Source of the DNA: an uncultured Amphritea sp.
GTDB taxonomy: Bacteria > Pseudomonadota > Gammaproteobacteria > Pseudomonadales > Balneatricaceae
Assembly: GCF_937127095.1 (NCBI RefSeq)
Contig: NZ_CAKZLP010000060.1
Coordinates: forward strand, 62,001 to 126,000
Direction: 5' to 3'
Length of the DNA: 64,000 nt
This document shows, piece by piece, positions 8,379 to 17,340 of the stretch. Positions within the stretch are counted from its first letter, which is position 1, and every line of letters starts with the position of its first letter. The position numbers and the translations under genes were made by a program. Under the pieces are notes generated by a model, which searched no databases, was not told the DNA's origin, and saw nothing but the letters and a program-made list of their open reading frames with translations.

Positions 8379-8409
8379 TGACCCGGATTGCGCTGGGCAA
8401 TCCGGGTCA
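8379..8409 (-). other. Strong hairpin just after nifK
   Basis: A perfect 13-bp stem, TGACCCGGATTGC / GCAATCCGGGTCA, with a 5-base loop, 75 bp after the nifK stop. No T-run. Together with the hairpin at 8300-8320 it separates the highly expressed nifHDK message from nifTY-LRV. Confidence 0.75.
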
Positions 8410-8483
8410 CGTTAATCCCGGTGAGTACAAGCCGTATCGACATCAGACTCGCACAGGCCATCGACGATCAACATAACCCGGGC

Positions 8484-10055
8484 TTAACGTACCAGGTCGT
8501 AGTTGAAGTCAGTGGTCTGCATACCACCGGTTTCATGGTCAAGACGGTCGAGTACAGCGTTAACAATGGTTGTTAACATCTGCATTCCACCTTCATAACC
8601 CAGGGTAGTCTGACGATGCAGGTGATGACGGTCGAAGATCGGGAAGCCCAGACGGATCAGCGGCACCTCGAACTCTTTACCCTTGTACAGAGTATCCCGT
8701 GTGATCTCCTTGCCATACGAGTTACCGATCAGGAAGTCAGGCTTGTTGGTAAAGCACAGCGAACGCAAGTGCCACAGATCTTTACCGATATGAACTTCAC
8801 AGTCAGCGCCGAACGGAGATTCAGCAAGAATTGCTTCCACTGCTTTCTTCCAGCGTTTGTTCGCATGGTTACACAGAATATGTGTTGGTTCAGCACCCAG
8901 TTCCAGCAGGAACTTGGTCAGACCCATAACAAAGTCAGCGTCGCCGTACAGAGCAAATTTCTTACCGTGCAGCCAGGTGTGAGAGTCGGTCATCGCATCA
9001 ACCAGACGGCCACGTTCGATCTCCAGAGTCTTGCTGATAGGCTTACCTGTCGTCTTAGACACAGCCATCAGGAACTCATCAGTCCAGTCCAGACCCATTG
9101 GAATATTCAGTGCAGGCACTTCATGTTTCCAGGTCAGGGTGGCCAGCTTCTTAGTCTTAGTCAGTTGCCATGGCTGAAGCAGGATAGTGTTACAGGCGTT
9201 AGGTGCATCCTTGATCTCATCCTGAGTGGTACCACCGGAATACATGCGGAATTCACCGTCTGCAGGGGTGTCCAGTACTTCAGTCGGATCAGACAGCAAA
9301 GAACAGTCAACATCCATATCAGCCATCATGCGCTTCATCACCCGGAAGTTACCCAGGTAGGTTTCAAAACCCGGCACCAGGTTGATCTTACCGTTGCTAC
9401 CCACAACCTTGTCTTCCATGTAGTTGAGGGTGAAGTAACGTGCAATCCCTTCAAACATGTTGTCCCAGCCGGTAGTGTGGCTGCCGACAAAGCTTGGTGT
9501 GTGAGCAAAAGGAACCGGGAAATCTTCGGCAATATGACCCTCTTTACGGGAGTTCCCGATAAAGGCGTTAAGGTCGTCACCGATAACTTCAGCCATACAG
9601 GTAGTCGATACTGCAATCATGTCTGGCTTGTACAATGCCTGAGCATTTTCCAGACCGTCATACATATTTTTCTGACCACCAAATACCGCCGCATCTTCAG
9701 TCATAGAGTCAGATACGCAGGATACCGGCTCTTTAAAATGACGGTTAAAGTAGCTGCGGAAGTAAGCAACACACCCCTGAGAACCGTGTACATAAGGCAG
9801 AGTCTTTTCAAAACCCAGTGCACAGAGTACTGCACCCAGTGGCTGACAAGCTTTAGCAGGGTTAACGGTCAGCGCTTCACGCTTGAAGTTAAGTTCCTGA
9901 TACTCTTCAGTCGTCGTCCACTGAAACACTTCATCGATCTTGTCCTGAGGATGTTTTTCCTCAAAGTTATCGCGCTTTTTAGCCAGCATGTCCTGGTAAT
10001 CATCTTCCAGGAACAGCGGATAACTTGGTTTGATATTATCAACTGATTGACTCAT
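8484..10055 (-). CDS. nifK: Nitrogenase MoFe protein beta subunit
   Basis: 523 aa. The N-terminal extension and the segment ACQPLGAVLCALGF, HGSQGCVAYFRSYF, SCVSDSMTEDAAVFGG contain the P-cluster cysteines and Ser/Asp context typical of NifK. Group I Mo-nitrogenase length. With NifD it forms the alpha2-beta2 dinitrogenase in the cytoplasm. Lies 126 bp after nifD. Confidence 0.98.
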   Translation of the reverse strand: MSQSVDNIKPSYPLFLEDDYQDMLAKKRDNFEEKHPQDKIDEVFQWTTTEEYQELNFKREALTVNPAKACQPLGAVLCALGFEKTLPYVHGSQGCVAYFRSYFNRHFKEPVSCVSDSMTEDAAVFGGQKNMYDGLENAQALYKPDMIAVSTTCMAEVIGDDLNAFIGNSRKEGHIAEDFPVPFAHTPSFVGSHTTGWDNMFEGIARYFTLNYMEDKVVGSNGKINLVPGFETYLGNFRVMKRMMADMDVDCSLLSDPTEVLDTPADGEFRMYSGGTTQDEIKDAPNACNTILLQPWQLTKTKKLATLTWKHEVPALNIPMGLDWTDEFLMAVSKTTGKPISKTLEIERGRLVDAMTDSHTWLHGKKFALYGDADFVMGLTKFLLELGAEPTHILCNHANKRWKKAVEAILAESPFGADCEVHIGKDLWHLRSLCFTNKPDFLIGNSYGKEITRDTLYKGKEFEVPLIRLGFPIFDRHHLHRQTTLGYEGGMQMLTTIVNAVLDRLDHETGGMQTTDFNYDLVR

Positions 10056-10181
10056 TTGAATCTCTCCTCCCGCGCCACTAATCTGTGAACATACGGGTTA
10101 ACATGGGGTAGACGGTTCACGGCGCTAAGTATAAGAATGGATCGTTATATACCGTCGCCACCGCGAACCTCTGATATCAAC

Positions 10182-11663
10182 TTAAGCGCTTGCAGCGACT
10201 GCTTCTTCAGTAGTCTCTTCAACCTGCCAAGGCGCCTGAAGCTTCTTCCAGCAAGGGTTATTCAGGGTCATATCCATATCGCGGGCAAAGATAGCGAAGC
10301 CATCATAGCCGTGGTAAGGACCGGAATAATCCCAGCTGTGCATCTGACGGAAAGGAACACCCATCTTCTGGAAGATATACTTCTCTTTGATACCTGAACC
10401 GATCAGGTCTGGCTTAACCTTCTTAACAAACTCTTCGAATTCGTAACCGGTTACGTCATCGTAAAGCAGTGTCGCGTTGCCCATCTCTTTGATGGTGCGG
10501 TCGTAGTCATCGTTATGAGCGAACTCATAACCCGTACCCACCACTTCCATACCCAGATCTTCATAGGCTCCGATAACGTGACGCGGACGCAGACCACCGA
10601 TATAAAGCATGACGCGCTTGCCTTCCAGGCGAGGACGGAACTTCTCGATGATGGTGTCGTACTGCAGTTTGTACTTCGCAATAACCTCTTCAGCTTTCTG
10701 CTGAATAGACTCATCGAAGAACGCAGCAATCTTGCGCAGAGACTCATCAGTCTTAGTCGGACCGAAGAAGTTGTACTCCATCCATGGGATGCCGTACTTC
10801 TCTTCCATGTGACGAGAGATGTAGTTCATAGAACGGTAGCAGTGAACCAGGTTCAGCTTAACCTTAGGCGTCAGTTCCATCTCAGCGATAGTACCGTCAC
10901 CGGACCATTGAGACACAACGCGAAGACCGATCTCTTCCAGCAGGATACGGGAAGACCAGGCATCACCACCGATGTTGTAGTCGCCGATAATCGCTACGTC
11001 ATACGCAGTTTTCTCGAAGCTATCGTCATCGTCACGCTTATCCAGCGCCCAGTCACGTACCGCATCGTTAGCAATGTGGTGACCCAGAGACTGAGACACA
11101 CCACGGAAACCTTCACAACGGACAGGGACCACGGTTTTACCGGTTGCAGCCGTCGCTTTCTTCGCTACCGCTTCGATGTCATCACCGATCAGACCGATAG
11201 GACACTCAGACTGAATGGATACACCCTTATTCAGCGGGAACAGTGTTTCCACCTCTTCCAGAAGCTTAGACAGCTTCTTGTCACCACCGAATACAATGTC
11301 TTTCTCCTGGAAATCAGAGGTAAAGTTCATGGTAACGAAGGCGTTGATACCGGTCGTACCGATATAGTAGTTACGACGACCGTTACGGGAGTACTGACCA
11401 CAGCCAACAGGACCGTGAGAGATGTGGATCATATCCTTGATAGGACCCCAAACCACACCTTTAGAACCTGCGTAGGCACAACCACGAACGGTCATAACAC
11501 CTGGCAGAGACTTCTTGTTGGAGGTGATACATTTTTTAGACTGCTCAACTTCGTGATCGTTAACCGCAAGATGCTTTTCACGATCTTTCTTAGCTTTAGC
11601 AGGATAGACTTCCAGCACTTCCTGAATAAGCGCTTCAGTCTCGTCGCGTGACATGGTAGACAT
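10182..11663 (-). CDS. nifD: Nitrogenase MoFe protein alpha subunit
   Basis: 493 aa. P-cluster ligands are in [24 protein letters not shown] and [10 protein letters not shown]; the FeMo-co ligands are the Cys of [11 protein letters not shown] and the His of [17 protein letters not shown] at 11663 is chosen over 11681 because GAGGAG lies 8 bases upstream. Second gene of nifHDK. Confidence 0.98.
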   Translation of the reverse strand: MSTMSRDETEALIQEVLEVYPAKAKKDREKHLAVNDHEVEQSKKCITSNKKSLPGVMTVRGCAYAGSKGVVWGPIKDMIHISHGPVGCGQYSRNGRRNYYIGTTGINAFVTMNFTSDFQEKDIVFGGDKKLSKLLEEVETLFPLNKGVSIQSECPIGLIGDDIEAVAKKATAATGKTVVPVRCEGFRGVSQSLGHHIANDAVRDWALDKRDDDDSFEKTAYDVAIIGDYNIGGDAWSSRILLEEIGLRVVSQWSGDGTIAEMELTPKVKLNLVHCYRSMNYISRHMEEKYGIPWMEYNFFGPTKTDESLRKIAAFFDESIQQKAEEVIAKYKLQYDTIIEKFRPRLEGKRVMLYIGGLRPRHVIGAYEDLGMEVVGTGYEFAHNDDYDRTIKEMGNATLLYDDVTGYEFEEFVKKVKPDLIGSGIKEKYIFQKMGVPFRQMHSWDYSGPYHGYDGFAIFARDMDMTLNNPCWKKLQAPWQVEETTEEAVAASA

Positions 11664-11833
11664 ATTCTGTCTCCTCAACATTTGGAAAGCTCGAATAAGT
11701 TCAATGTATTCTCTGCAGATACAAGACCAGCCAGAGACACCAGATACTTATTCGCTCCTTCCATTAGGTTTGCGGGTAGAAGCTAATCCGCTCCATACCC
11801 GTCAATAGCAAAACCACGACTCAGAAAAGTGAA

Positions 11834-12730
<897 letters not shown>

Positions 12731-12785
12731 TTAGATTGCCTGAGCCAGACAAAAAGCACCTGACTCGAAAACTCACATCCACTGT

Positions 12786-12801
12786 TGCGAAACTTGTACC
12801 A
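12786..12801 (-). promoter_or_regulatory. sigma-54 promoter of nifHDKTY
   Basis: Minus strand TGGTACAAGTTTCGCA: -24 TGG and -12 GC at correct spacing, one mismatch in the -12 (TCGC for TTGC). Predicted start about 70 bp upstream of nifH. Confidence 0.82.
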
Positions 12802-12879
12802 ACCGACCAAAAAACATTTAATTTATTGATTTATAAGAATTTAAATAAAATCAAGGCGCTACAGTCTTTGTTCTAATAC

Positions 12880-12895
12880 TGTGAAAGTAACAACA
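12880..12895. promoter_or_regulatory. NifA activator site 1 (nifH / SIR2 interval)
   Basis: TGT-GAAAGTAACA-ACA, about 80 bp upstream of the nifH -24 element. Confidence 0.78.
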
Positions 12896-12909
12896 ATTGG
12901 CGGATTTAC

Positions 12910-12925
12910 TGTTGTAATGCCAACA
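12910..12925. promoter_or_regulatory. NifA activator site 2 (nifH / SIR2 interval)
   Basis: TGT-TGTAATGCCA-ACA, 30 bp (about three helical turns) from site 1. Confidence 0.78.
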
Positions 12926-12955
12926 ATAAAAATAGGGTTTTGTCAGACTCTGTTA

Positions 12956-12971
12956 TGTCAGATTTAAAACA
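12956..12971. promoter_or_regulatory. NifA activator site 3 (nifH / SIR2 interval)
   Basis: TGT-CAGATTTAAA-ACA, 138 bp upstream of the SIR2 gene's -24 element and 155 bp from that of nifH; it could serve either promoter. Confidence 0.65.
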
Positions 12972-13108
12972 TTCACCATCAACAGACACTCAGATAAAAG
13001 AAACAACAGCGGCTAAAATTCACTAAGCCACGGTTTTATAACGTCAGAGTAAAAGATATCACTCAAACAACCCGGTTCAGCCTCACTGAAAGCCCACGGT
13101 TTCCCTGC

Positions 13109-13124
13109 TGGCCTGACAATTGCA
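13109..13124 (+). promoter_or_regulatory. sigma-54 promoter of the SIR2-like gene
   Basis: TGGCCTGACAATTGCA matches TGGC-N8-TTGCA exactly on the plus strand, about 100 bp before the SIR2-like start, divergent from nifH. Confidence 0.85.
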
Positions 13125-13225
13125 GTAGCTCTGGTTAACTCAATTTCTCTTCATCAGGCTCTGTATCTGTTGCACATATAAATACAGAGCAAAGAGATTC
13201 AATTAATCAGCCACGGGTGAACATT

Positions 13226-14071
13226 ATGTACAGTGAATTAATAGACGGACTTAAATCGGGAAAGATTGTCCCCTACCTCGGGGCGGGCGCCCTTGCAGAT
13301 GTAACTAATGTCGAAAACCACACACCGATGCCTGCCGACAGTGACAGTCTGATTCTGGCGATGAACGGTGGTCAGCCGATGGCCCCGCGTCTGATGTATG
13401 AATTCCCACGCGCGGCGATGAACCTGGAAAACAAAAAGGGCCGCAGTTTTATCACGCGCTTTTTTAATGACACCTACCTGAATAAAAAATGGACCACCGC
13501 CAGACTCCATCAATGGCTGGCAGATATAAACCCAGGCTGGGTGGTGGATATAAACCGAGACACCCAGTTAATCGATCTCTATCAAAATCGTCAGCACATC
13601 CTGATACAGGGTCTCTCCCGCGTAGCAGGCACAGACTACCGCTATAAGATATTTAACTTTGATGGTGAGACATACACCGAGATCGAACAGAGCAAAGTGA
13701 TGGCCGGCCTGCCTATTCTCTTTAAACCGCTGGGCTGTCCGGTGCCCGAAGCCAACTTCATCGCCTCCGATGCTGACTTTGTTGATTACATTACCGAACT
13801 GATGGGTGGTTTCGCCGTACCAGAATTTATTAAACTCTACCGGCAGAACAAACAGTACCTGTTTCTCGGCATGCGCTTCACCCGGGATACGGAGCGGATG
13901 GTGATGGGTGACATCATCTACGCCGCCGATAGTGAACAGGCGGGCTGGGTATTCATTGAAGAACCGACCGATAAAGAACGCCGTTTCTGTAAACTGAAGA
14001 AAATTCAGATTATCGAAGAGCCCTGGGAAAACTTTCTTGAAGCCGCGATGGGCGAAGCTGAAGTTGCCTGA
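13226..14071 (+). CDS. SIR2-like NAD-binding protein divergent from nifH
   Basis: 281 aa. The N-terminus MYSELIDGLKSGKIVPYLGAG carries the GAG glycine motif that binds NAD in SIR2 proteins; WVVDINRDTQL and LFKPLGCP fall where SIR2-like proteins have their TTN-D and K-L-H-G motifs, but both are divergent, and the catalytic His is not evident. The ATG at 13226 is chosen because GGGTGA lies about 5 bases upstream; the frame opens with a GTG at 13217. It has its own perfect sigma-54 promoter and shares NifA sites with nifH, so it is very likely induced during fixation. Possible roles are NAD hydrolysis, deacylation or ADP-ribose-linked regulation; none is shown. Confidence 0.75.
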   Translation: MYSELIDGLKSGKIVPYLGAGALADVTNVENHTPMPADSDSLILAMNGGQPMAPRLMYEFPRAAMNLENKKGRSFITRFFNDTYLNKKWTTARLHQWLADINPGWVVDINRDTQLIDLYQNRQHILIQGLSRVAGTDYRYKIFNFDGETYTEIEQSKVMAGLPILFKPLGCPVPEANFIASDADFVDYITELMGGFAVPEFIKLYRQNKQYLFLGMRFTRDTERMVMGDIIYAADSEQAGWVFIEEPTDKERRFCKLKKIQIIEEPWENFLEAAMGEAEVA

Positions 14072-14153
14072 CAAATATCCTGGCCCGGGAAAAAAATCTA
14101 TGTGACCAACTTCAGTGTTCTCTGTGTAAATCTACTTCGTGCATATAATGATT

Positions 14154-14183
14154 CACCACAGAGGACACCGAGGGCACAGAGAT
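14154..14183. repeat. Dispersed CACAGAG repeat, copy 1
   Basis: ACCACAGAGGACACCGAG followed by GGCACAGAG. Related copies lie near 33206, 34582, 34825, 37035 (inverted), 39556 and 46068, always between genes. Confidence 0.6.
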
Positions 14184-14229
14184 AAAGCGATCACGGATAG
14201 TGGAATAAATACCCTCTGTGGATAATCTG

Positions 14230-14261
14230 TCTCGTTCCCACGCTCCCGCGTGGGAATGCAT
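14230..14261. repeat. REP palindrome, left of RAYT
   Basis: TCTCGTTCCCACGCTCCC then GCGTGGGAATGCAT: an imperfect palindrome (TTCCCACGC / GCGTGGGAA) of the REP class. It occurs again, inverted, at 14812-14842, and singly at 34611-34640 and 60099-60130. Confidence 0.88.
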
Positions 14262-14275
14262 AAGGAACATGCATA

Positions 14276-14805
14276 ATGGGTCGAAGCCGCTATAAAGTCA
14301 CCGAACCTAAACAACCCCACTTCGTCACCCGACGGTGTTGCACTGGATTCCCGTGTTCACACGCCCTGACACCGTCAATGTTCTGCTCGATGCCCTGCGC
14401 TTTTTAAGTAAAGATGACCTCAACGTTTATGCCTGGGTAATTTTAGAAAACCACTGTCACCTTGTTCTGCAAAGCAATGCATTGGATCATGACATAGCAC
14501 GACTCAAATCATGGACAGCGAAACAACTGATTCAATATCTTGCAGAGCACAATGTCAGGCAAATTCTGGATCAACTGGCTTTTTATAAAAAACCCCATAA
14601 AACTGACCGGGCTTATCAATTCTGGCAGGAGGGCGTGCATCCAGAACTGATTCAAAATGAAGAGATGATGCGGCAAAAGATCGAATATATTCACCAAAAT
14701 CCGGTCAAACGAGGTTATGTGGATGAAGCCGTACACTGGCGATACTCCAGCGCAAAAGATTACGCCGGTGCTGCTGGATTATTAGAAATTTGTCGGGCAT
14801 GGTAG
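14276..14805 (+). pseudogene. REP-associated tyrosine transposase (RAYT), frameshifted
   Basis: The frame from ATG 14276 gives MGRSRYKVTEPKQPHFVT, the typical RAYT start, then leaves the correct reading frame; from about 14330 the right frame is one base off and continues WIPVFTRPDTVNVLLDALRFL. The HUH motif appears as ENHCHLVLQ, and the C-terminus IEYIHQNPVKRGYV is typical. A single-base deletion near 14325-14332 explains the break, unless a GTG at 14332 is used. RAYTs are single-copy Y1 transposases that maintain REP/BIME repeats; REPs flank it on both sides in inverted orientation. Confidence 0.82.
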
Positions 14806-14811
14806 CAAGGT

Positions 14812-14842
14812 ATGCATTCCCACGCGGGAGCATGGGAACGAG
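14812..14842. repeat. REP palindrome, right of RAYT (inverted)
   Basis: ATGCATTCCCACGCGGGAG then CATGGGAACGAG, the inverse complement of the copy at 14230-14261 with few changes. The pair brackets the transposase as in a typical REP-RAYT unit. Confidence 0.88.
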
Positions 14843-14850
14843 TGAACCGC

Positions 14851-14965
14851 TTTTTCTAACCTAAGCGCTATCGAAACCATCTTACAAGCTCGTTTTCACC
14901 CGGTTAATAAAGAAGGCTTTTTCTAACCACTAGCAAGCGAAGCGTCTAACCACTAGCGACTCTTC
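14851..14965. repeat. Modular TCTAAC hairpin repeat, locus A
   Basis: Two partial units: CGCTTTTTCTAACCTAAGCG, and TTTTTCTAACCACTAGCAAG followed by CGAAGCG-TCTAACCACTAGCG. Same family as the units at 36901-37200 and 37300-37345. Confidence 0.6.
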
Positions 14966-14977
14966 CCCCCTGCCCAT

Positions 14978-15007
14978 AAAAAAATCGGAAGAATGCCTCC
15001 TTCCGAT
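14978..15007 (-). terminator. Rho-independent terminator of FeSII gene
   Basis: On the minus strand ATCGGAAG-GAGGCATT-CTTCCGAT followed by six T, 28 bp after the FeSII stop. Confidence 0.85.
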
Positions 15008-15034
15008 CTTCTTATATGACAACTAACCGTTAAA

Positions 15035-15403
15035 TCAAGCGCCGCCGGGCTCGCCGGTAAACTCTATCAGCAGGTCTTCATCGGTCACGATGGTCTGGCA
15101 CGCCAGACGGTAGGTTGGAGGCAGGTCTTTCACCTCTGCACGCTCCTGTTCTGACTTTGGCAGTTTGCCGATCGATTTCAGTACGTTTTTCTCTTTGTCA
15201 GTCAGTGCCATACCTTTGACACGGAAACCATCAAGGTGAGTCACCTTAACCAGGCAGGAACCGCACTGGCCATCTTCGCACTCACGTGGGATTTTAACAT
15301 TGTGTTCCTTAGCAAGCCCCAGCAGGGTGTTACGCTTACCGGCAACCGCTTCTACCTTCATGTTTTTCGACATAATCGGTGACGTGAAATAAACATTGGC
15401 CAT
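15035..15403 (-). CDS. FeSII (Shethna protein II), nitrogenase-protective 2Fe-2S ferredoxin
   Basis: 122 aa, the same length as Azotobacter FeSII. Cys42, Cys47 and Cys50 ([10 protein letters not shown]) plus the Cys of YRLACQT bind a 2Fe-2S cluster; the segments VAGKR, KGM.LTDKE.NVLKS and [19 protein letters not shown] are typical of FeSII. When oxidised, FeSII forms an inactive oxygen-stable complex with NifH and NifDK. ATG 15403 is preferred (GAGGGG upstream). Monocistronic, with its own sigma-54 promoter, NifA site and terminator. Confidence 0.9.
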   Translation of the reverse strand: MANVYFTSPIMSKNMKVEAVAGKRNTLLGLAKEHNVKIPRECEDGQCGSCLVKVTHLDGFRVKGMALTDKEKNVLKSIGKLPKSEQERAEVKDLPPTYRLACQTIVTDEDLLIEFTGEPGGA

Positions 15404-15444
15404 AGGATAGCCCCTCATATATATATTAATGGAGACTGGTGTAC

Positions 15445-15460
15445 AGCAAGAAACGAACCA
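15445..15460 (-). promoter_or_regulatory. sigma-54 promoter of FeSII gene
   Basis: Minus strand TGGTTCGTTTCTTGCT, correct -24/-12 spacing, 42 bp before the FeSII start. Confidence 0.85.
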
Positions 15461-15551
15461 TAGATTAATCTATTGATTTTAAATGAATAAAAATTGAGCA
15501 ACACTGAAATTGGCGGGTTTAAGACATTGTTTTTTGTAGCAGAAAGCACTT

Positions 15552-15577
15552 CAGCGCCAACCTCTGGCTGGCGCTGA
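15552..15577 (-). other. Hairpin after the DUF3144 gene at the end of the nifB operon
   Basis: CAGCGCCA...TGGCGCTG, an 8-bp stem 20 bp after the DUF3144 stop, without a clear T-run; may be a weak terminator. Confidence 0.45.
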
Positions 15578-15578
15578 A

Positions 15579-15594
15579 TGTAGGACAACTAACA
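15579..15594. promoter_or_regulatory. NifA activator site (FeSII)
   Basis: TGT-AGGACAACTA-ACA, about 120 bp upstream of the FeSII -24 element, directly after the stop of the preceding operon. Confidence 0.7.
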
Positions 15595-15596
15595 AA

Positions 15597-15917
15597 TCAG
15601 CCATTGGCAGCTGAGGTGTCCTCTTTCGCTTTACCCATATACTCTTCAAAGTTAGCGACATACTCCTGCAGGTTGCCATCATAGAGTTGACGGAAACGGT
15701 CGGTAAAATACTCAACCGCTTTCGGGCGTTTTGCCTCTAACTCATCGGCACTGGTGACACTGCTCGCGGCAATGTAACCGTTGTAGCGGGCTGCCGCATA
15801 GATAAAGGCGACACTCGCCTTATGCTCGCCGTATTTTTCGCCCATCTCATTGGCGATCTCGATCAGTTTATTGGTGACATCCAGAAACTGCTCATCAAAC
15901 AAGTTTTCATCATTCAT
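15597..15917 (-). CDS. DUF3144 family protein (first of two)
   Basis: 106 aa helical protein; the segment ASVAFIYAAARYNGYIAA matches the DUF3144 core. A second member lies at 39257-39520 with LSASIMHAAARFNAF. Both are inside the nif region. Last gene of the nifB operon, 11 bp after bolA. Function unknown. Confidence 0.75.
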   Translation of the reverse strand: MNDENLFDEQFLDVTNKLIEIANEMGEKYGEHKASVAFIYAAARYNGYIAASSVTSADELEAKRPKAVEYFTDRFRQLYDGNLQEYVANFEEYMGKAKEDTSAANG

Positions 15918-15928
15918 TAGATCTCTCC

Positions 15929-16201
15929 TCAGTCGTTTTCCAGTTGCACCAGAAACTGATTCTGCAGATCAATAAACTGCTGCAGGGTGTAAGCTTTAAC
16001 GGTTAGCGCATGCAATACGCCGCTTTTCAGTTGCTGTTGAAACAGTTTTAACACGCGCTTCTGTCGCTCAACCGGAGACACCCCGGCAAAGGACTCACTG
16101 ATAACCCGCAGGGTCAGATCGCACTCTTCGCCGCTGATATCCAGCTCAGCATCGGGAAACTCAGCCATGACAATCTGACTGACCTGCTCTTTGCTAATCA
16201 T
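15929..16201 (-). CDS. BolA/IbaG family protein
   Basis: 90 aa, BolA-type: central VSPVERQKRVLKLFQQQLKSG and HALTVKAYT. BolA proteins partner CGFS monothiol glutaredoxins, sharing a 2Fe-2S cluster, and the upstream gene is exactly such a glutaredoxin, overlapping its start by 4 bases (ATGA). Likely role: Fe-S trafficking or iron sensing for nitrogenase assembly. Confidence 0.82.
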   Translation of the reverse strand: MISKEQVSQIVMAEFPDAELDISGEECDLTLRVISESFAGVSPVERQKRVLKLFQQQLKSGVLHALTVKAYTLQQFIDLQNQFLVQLEND

Positions 16202-16518
16202 GCCGGTTCCCCGACCTGATCAAGCATCGATTTCAGGCTGCCATCCGCTGCCATTTCGCAGACCACATCAGAACCACCCACCAGCTCACCCTTGATGAAC
16301 AGCTGCGGAAACGTCGGCCAGTCGGAAACAGAGGGCAGCTTTTCGCGGATAAAGGGTGATTCCAGAACATTGATATAACTATAGGTTGCGCCCAGCTCTG
16401 CCAGCGCGTTTACCGCATTGCGGGAAAAGCCGCATTTTGGCTCTTCCGGGGTGCCCTTCATATAGAGTAAAACCGGATTCTCGGCTAACTGTTTACGAAT
16501 TTTCTCTTCAGTATTCAT
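16198..16518 (-). CDS. Monothiol glutaredoxin (Grx4/Grx5, nif-linked)
   Basis: 106 aa with the active-site CGFS (KCGFSRNAV), WPTFPQLF and GGSDVV glutathione-binding motifs. CGFS glutaredoxins carry 2Fe-2S clusters; A. vinelandii has a comparable grx5-nif beside rhdN and nifQ. Coupled to bolA by overlap. Confidence 0.92.
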   Translation of the reverse strand: MNTEEKIRKQLAENPVLLYMKGTPEEPKCGFSRNAVNALAELGATYSYINVLESPFIREKLPSVSDWPTFPQLFIKGELVGGSDVVCEMAADGSLKSMLDQVGEPA

Positions 16519-16553
16519 CGGCTTATCTTCCTCTTACTCGTAATCAAAAATCG

Positions 16554-16970
16554 TTATTTAACATTATGCTGACGTAGCAACTGCATGATCTTCCTATTGG
16601 CGGCCAGCTCCAGCGCGGTGAAATCATCCAGTGTCATCAGTGAGGTATCGGCACCGGCGTTTAATAGCAGCTCAACCACCTCGGCTTTACCCGCCGAGGC
16701 GCTGTAAATAAGCGCGGTCGCGCCATTGTCATTCTGGTTATCAATATCAATACCTTCATTGATGAGAAACTGCACCGCCTTCGGGTTATTACTAAAGCAG
16801 GCAAACCAGAGGGCGTTATTACCATCGCTGTTGCGGGCATTGATAGCGGTGTCAGGTAGTTCTTCCTCTAAGCCCACCAGATCGCCATAACGGGCCGCTT
16901 GCATCAGCAGGGTTTGCTGACTGCGTGGTTCGGTATTAAACGTTTGAAAATTTACGGCTAAATCATTCAT
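16554..16970 (-). CDS. Ankyrin repeat protein
   Basis: 138 aa with about three to four ankyrin repeats (NSDGNNALWFACFSNNP, NDNGATALIYSASAGKAEVV, TLDDFTALELAANR). No signal peptide; cytoplasmic. Likely a protein-protein adaptor; partner unknown. Part of the nifB operon. Confidence 0.88.
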   Translation of the reverse strand: MNDLAVNFQTFNTEPRSQQTLLMQAARYGDLVGLEEELPDTAINARNSDGNNALWFACFSNNPKAVQFLINEGIDIDNQNDNGATALIYSASAGKAEVVELLLNAGADTSLMTLDDFTALELAANRKIMQLLRQHNVK

Positions 16971-16982
16971 CTTCCCTCTCCT

Positions 16983-17025
16983 GTTCAGATGCTTCTGGTT
17001 AGGTGCTCCTGGTCAGATAGTTTTT
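16983..17025. repeat. Degenerate 14-15-bp tandem repeat after the rhodanese stop
   Basis: GTTCAGATGCTTCTG, GTTAGGTGCTCCTG and GTCAGATAGTTT run up to the rhodanese stop codon (17026-17028). Weaker than the other repeats of this kind. Confidence 0.5.
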
Positions 17026-17340
17026 TTAGACCTCAGTCGTGAGCTGTTTTTTCCAGGCGGTGAATCCACCCTCGACGCTGTAACACTGCTTAAAACCGAA
17101 ATCAGCAAACATCTTCGCTTTCTCAATGCTGGCATGACCGAGATAGCAATAAACCATCACCGGGCGTTCTTTCGGTGTCTTCATCAGCAGATGTTCCTGG
17201 TTATGCTCACCCAGTAGCATCGCTTTAGGATGGTGGCTGCTCATGTAATCCCGCTGATCTCTTGAATCCAGTAGCAGCACATCCTCATTTGCCAGCAGCG
17301 CTTCAGCTTGCTGAATTGAAATCTGTTGAATCTGTGTCAT
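17026..17340 (-). CDS. Rhodanese-like protein (RhdN type)
   Basis: 104 aa single rhodanese domain; LLLDSRDQRDYMSSHHPKA and the catalytic-loop MVYCYLGHAS with the active Cys. Resembles RhdN found next to nifQ/nifO in Azotobacter. Sulfurtransferase; possible sulfur supply for cofactor assembly. Starts inside the preceding gene's stop (ATGA). Confidence 0.85.
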   Translation of the reverse strand: MTQIQQISIQQAEALLANEDVLLLDSRDQRDYMSSHHPKAMLLGEHNQEHLLMKTPKERPVMVYCYLGHASIEKAKMFADFGFKQCYSVEGGFTAWKKQLTTEV

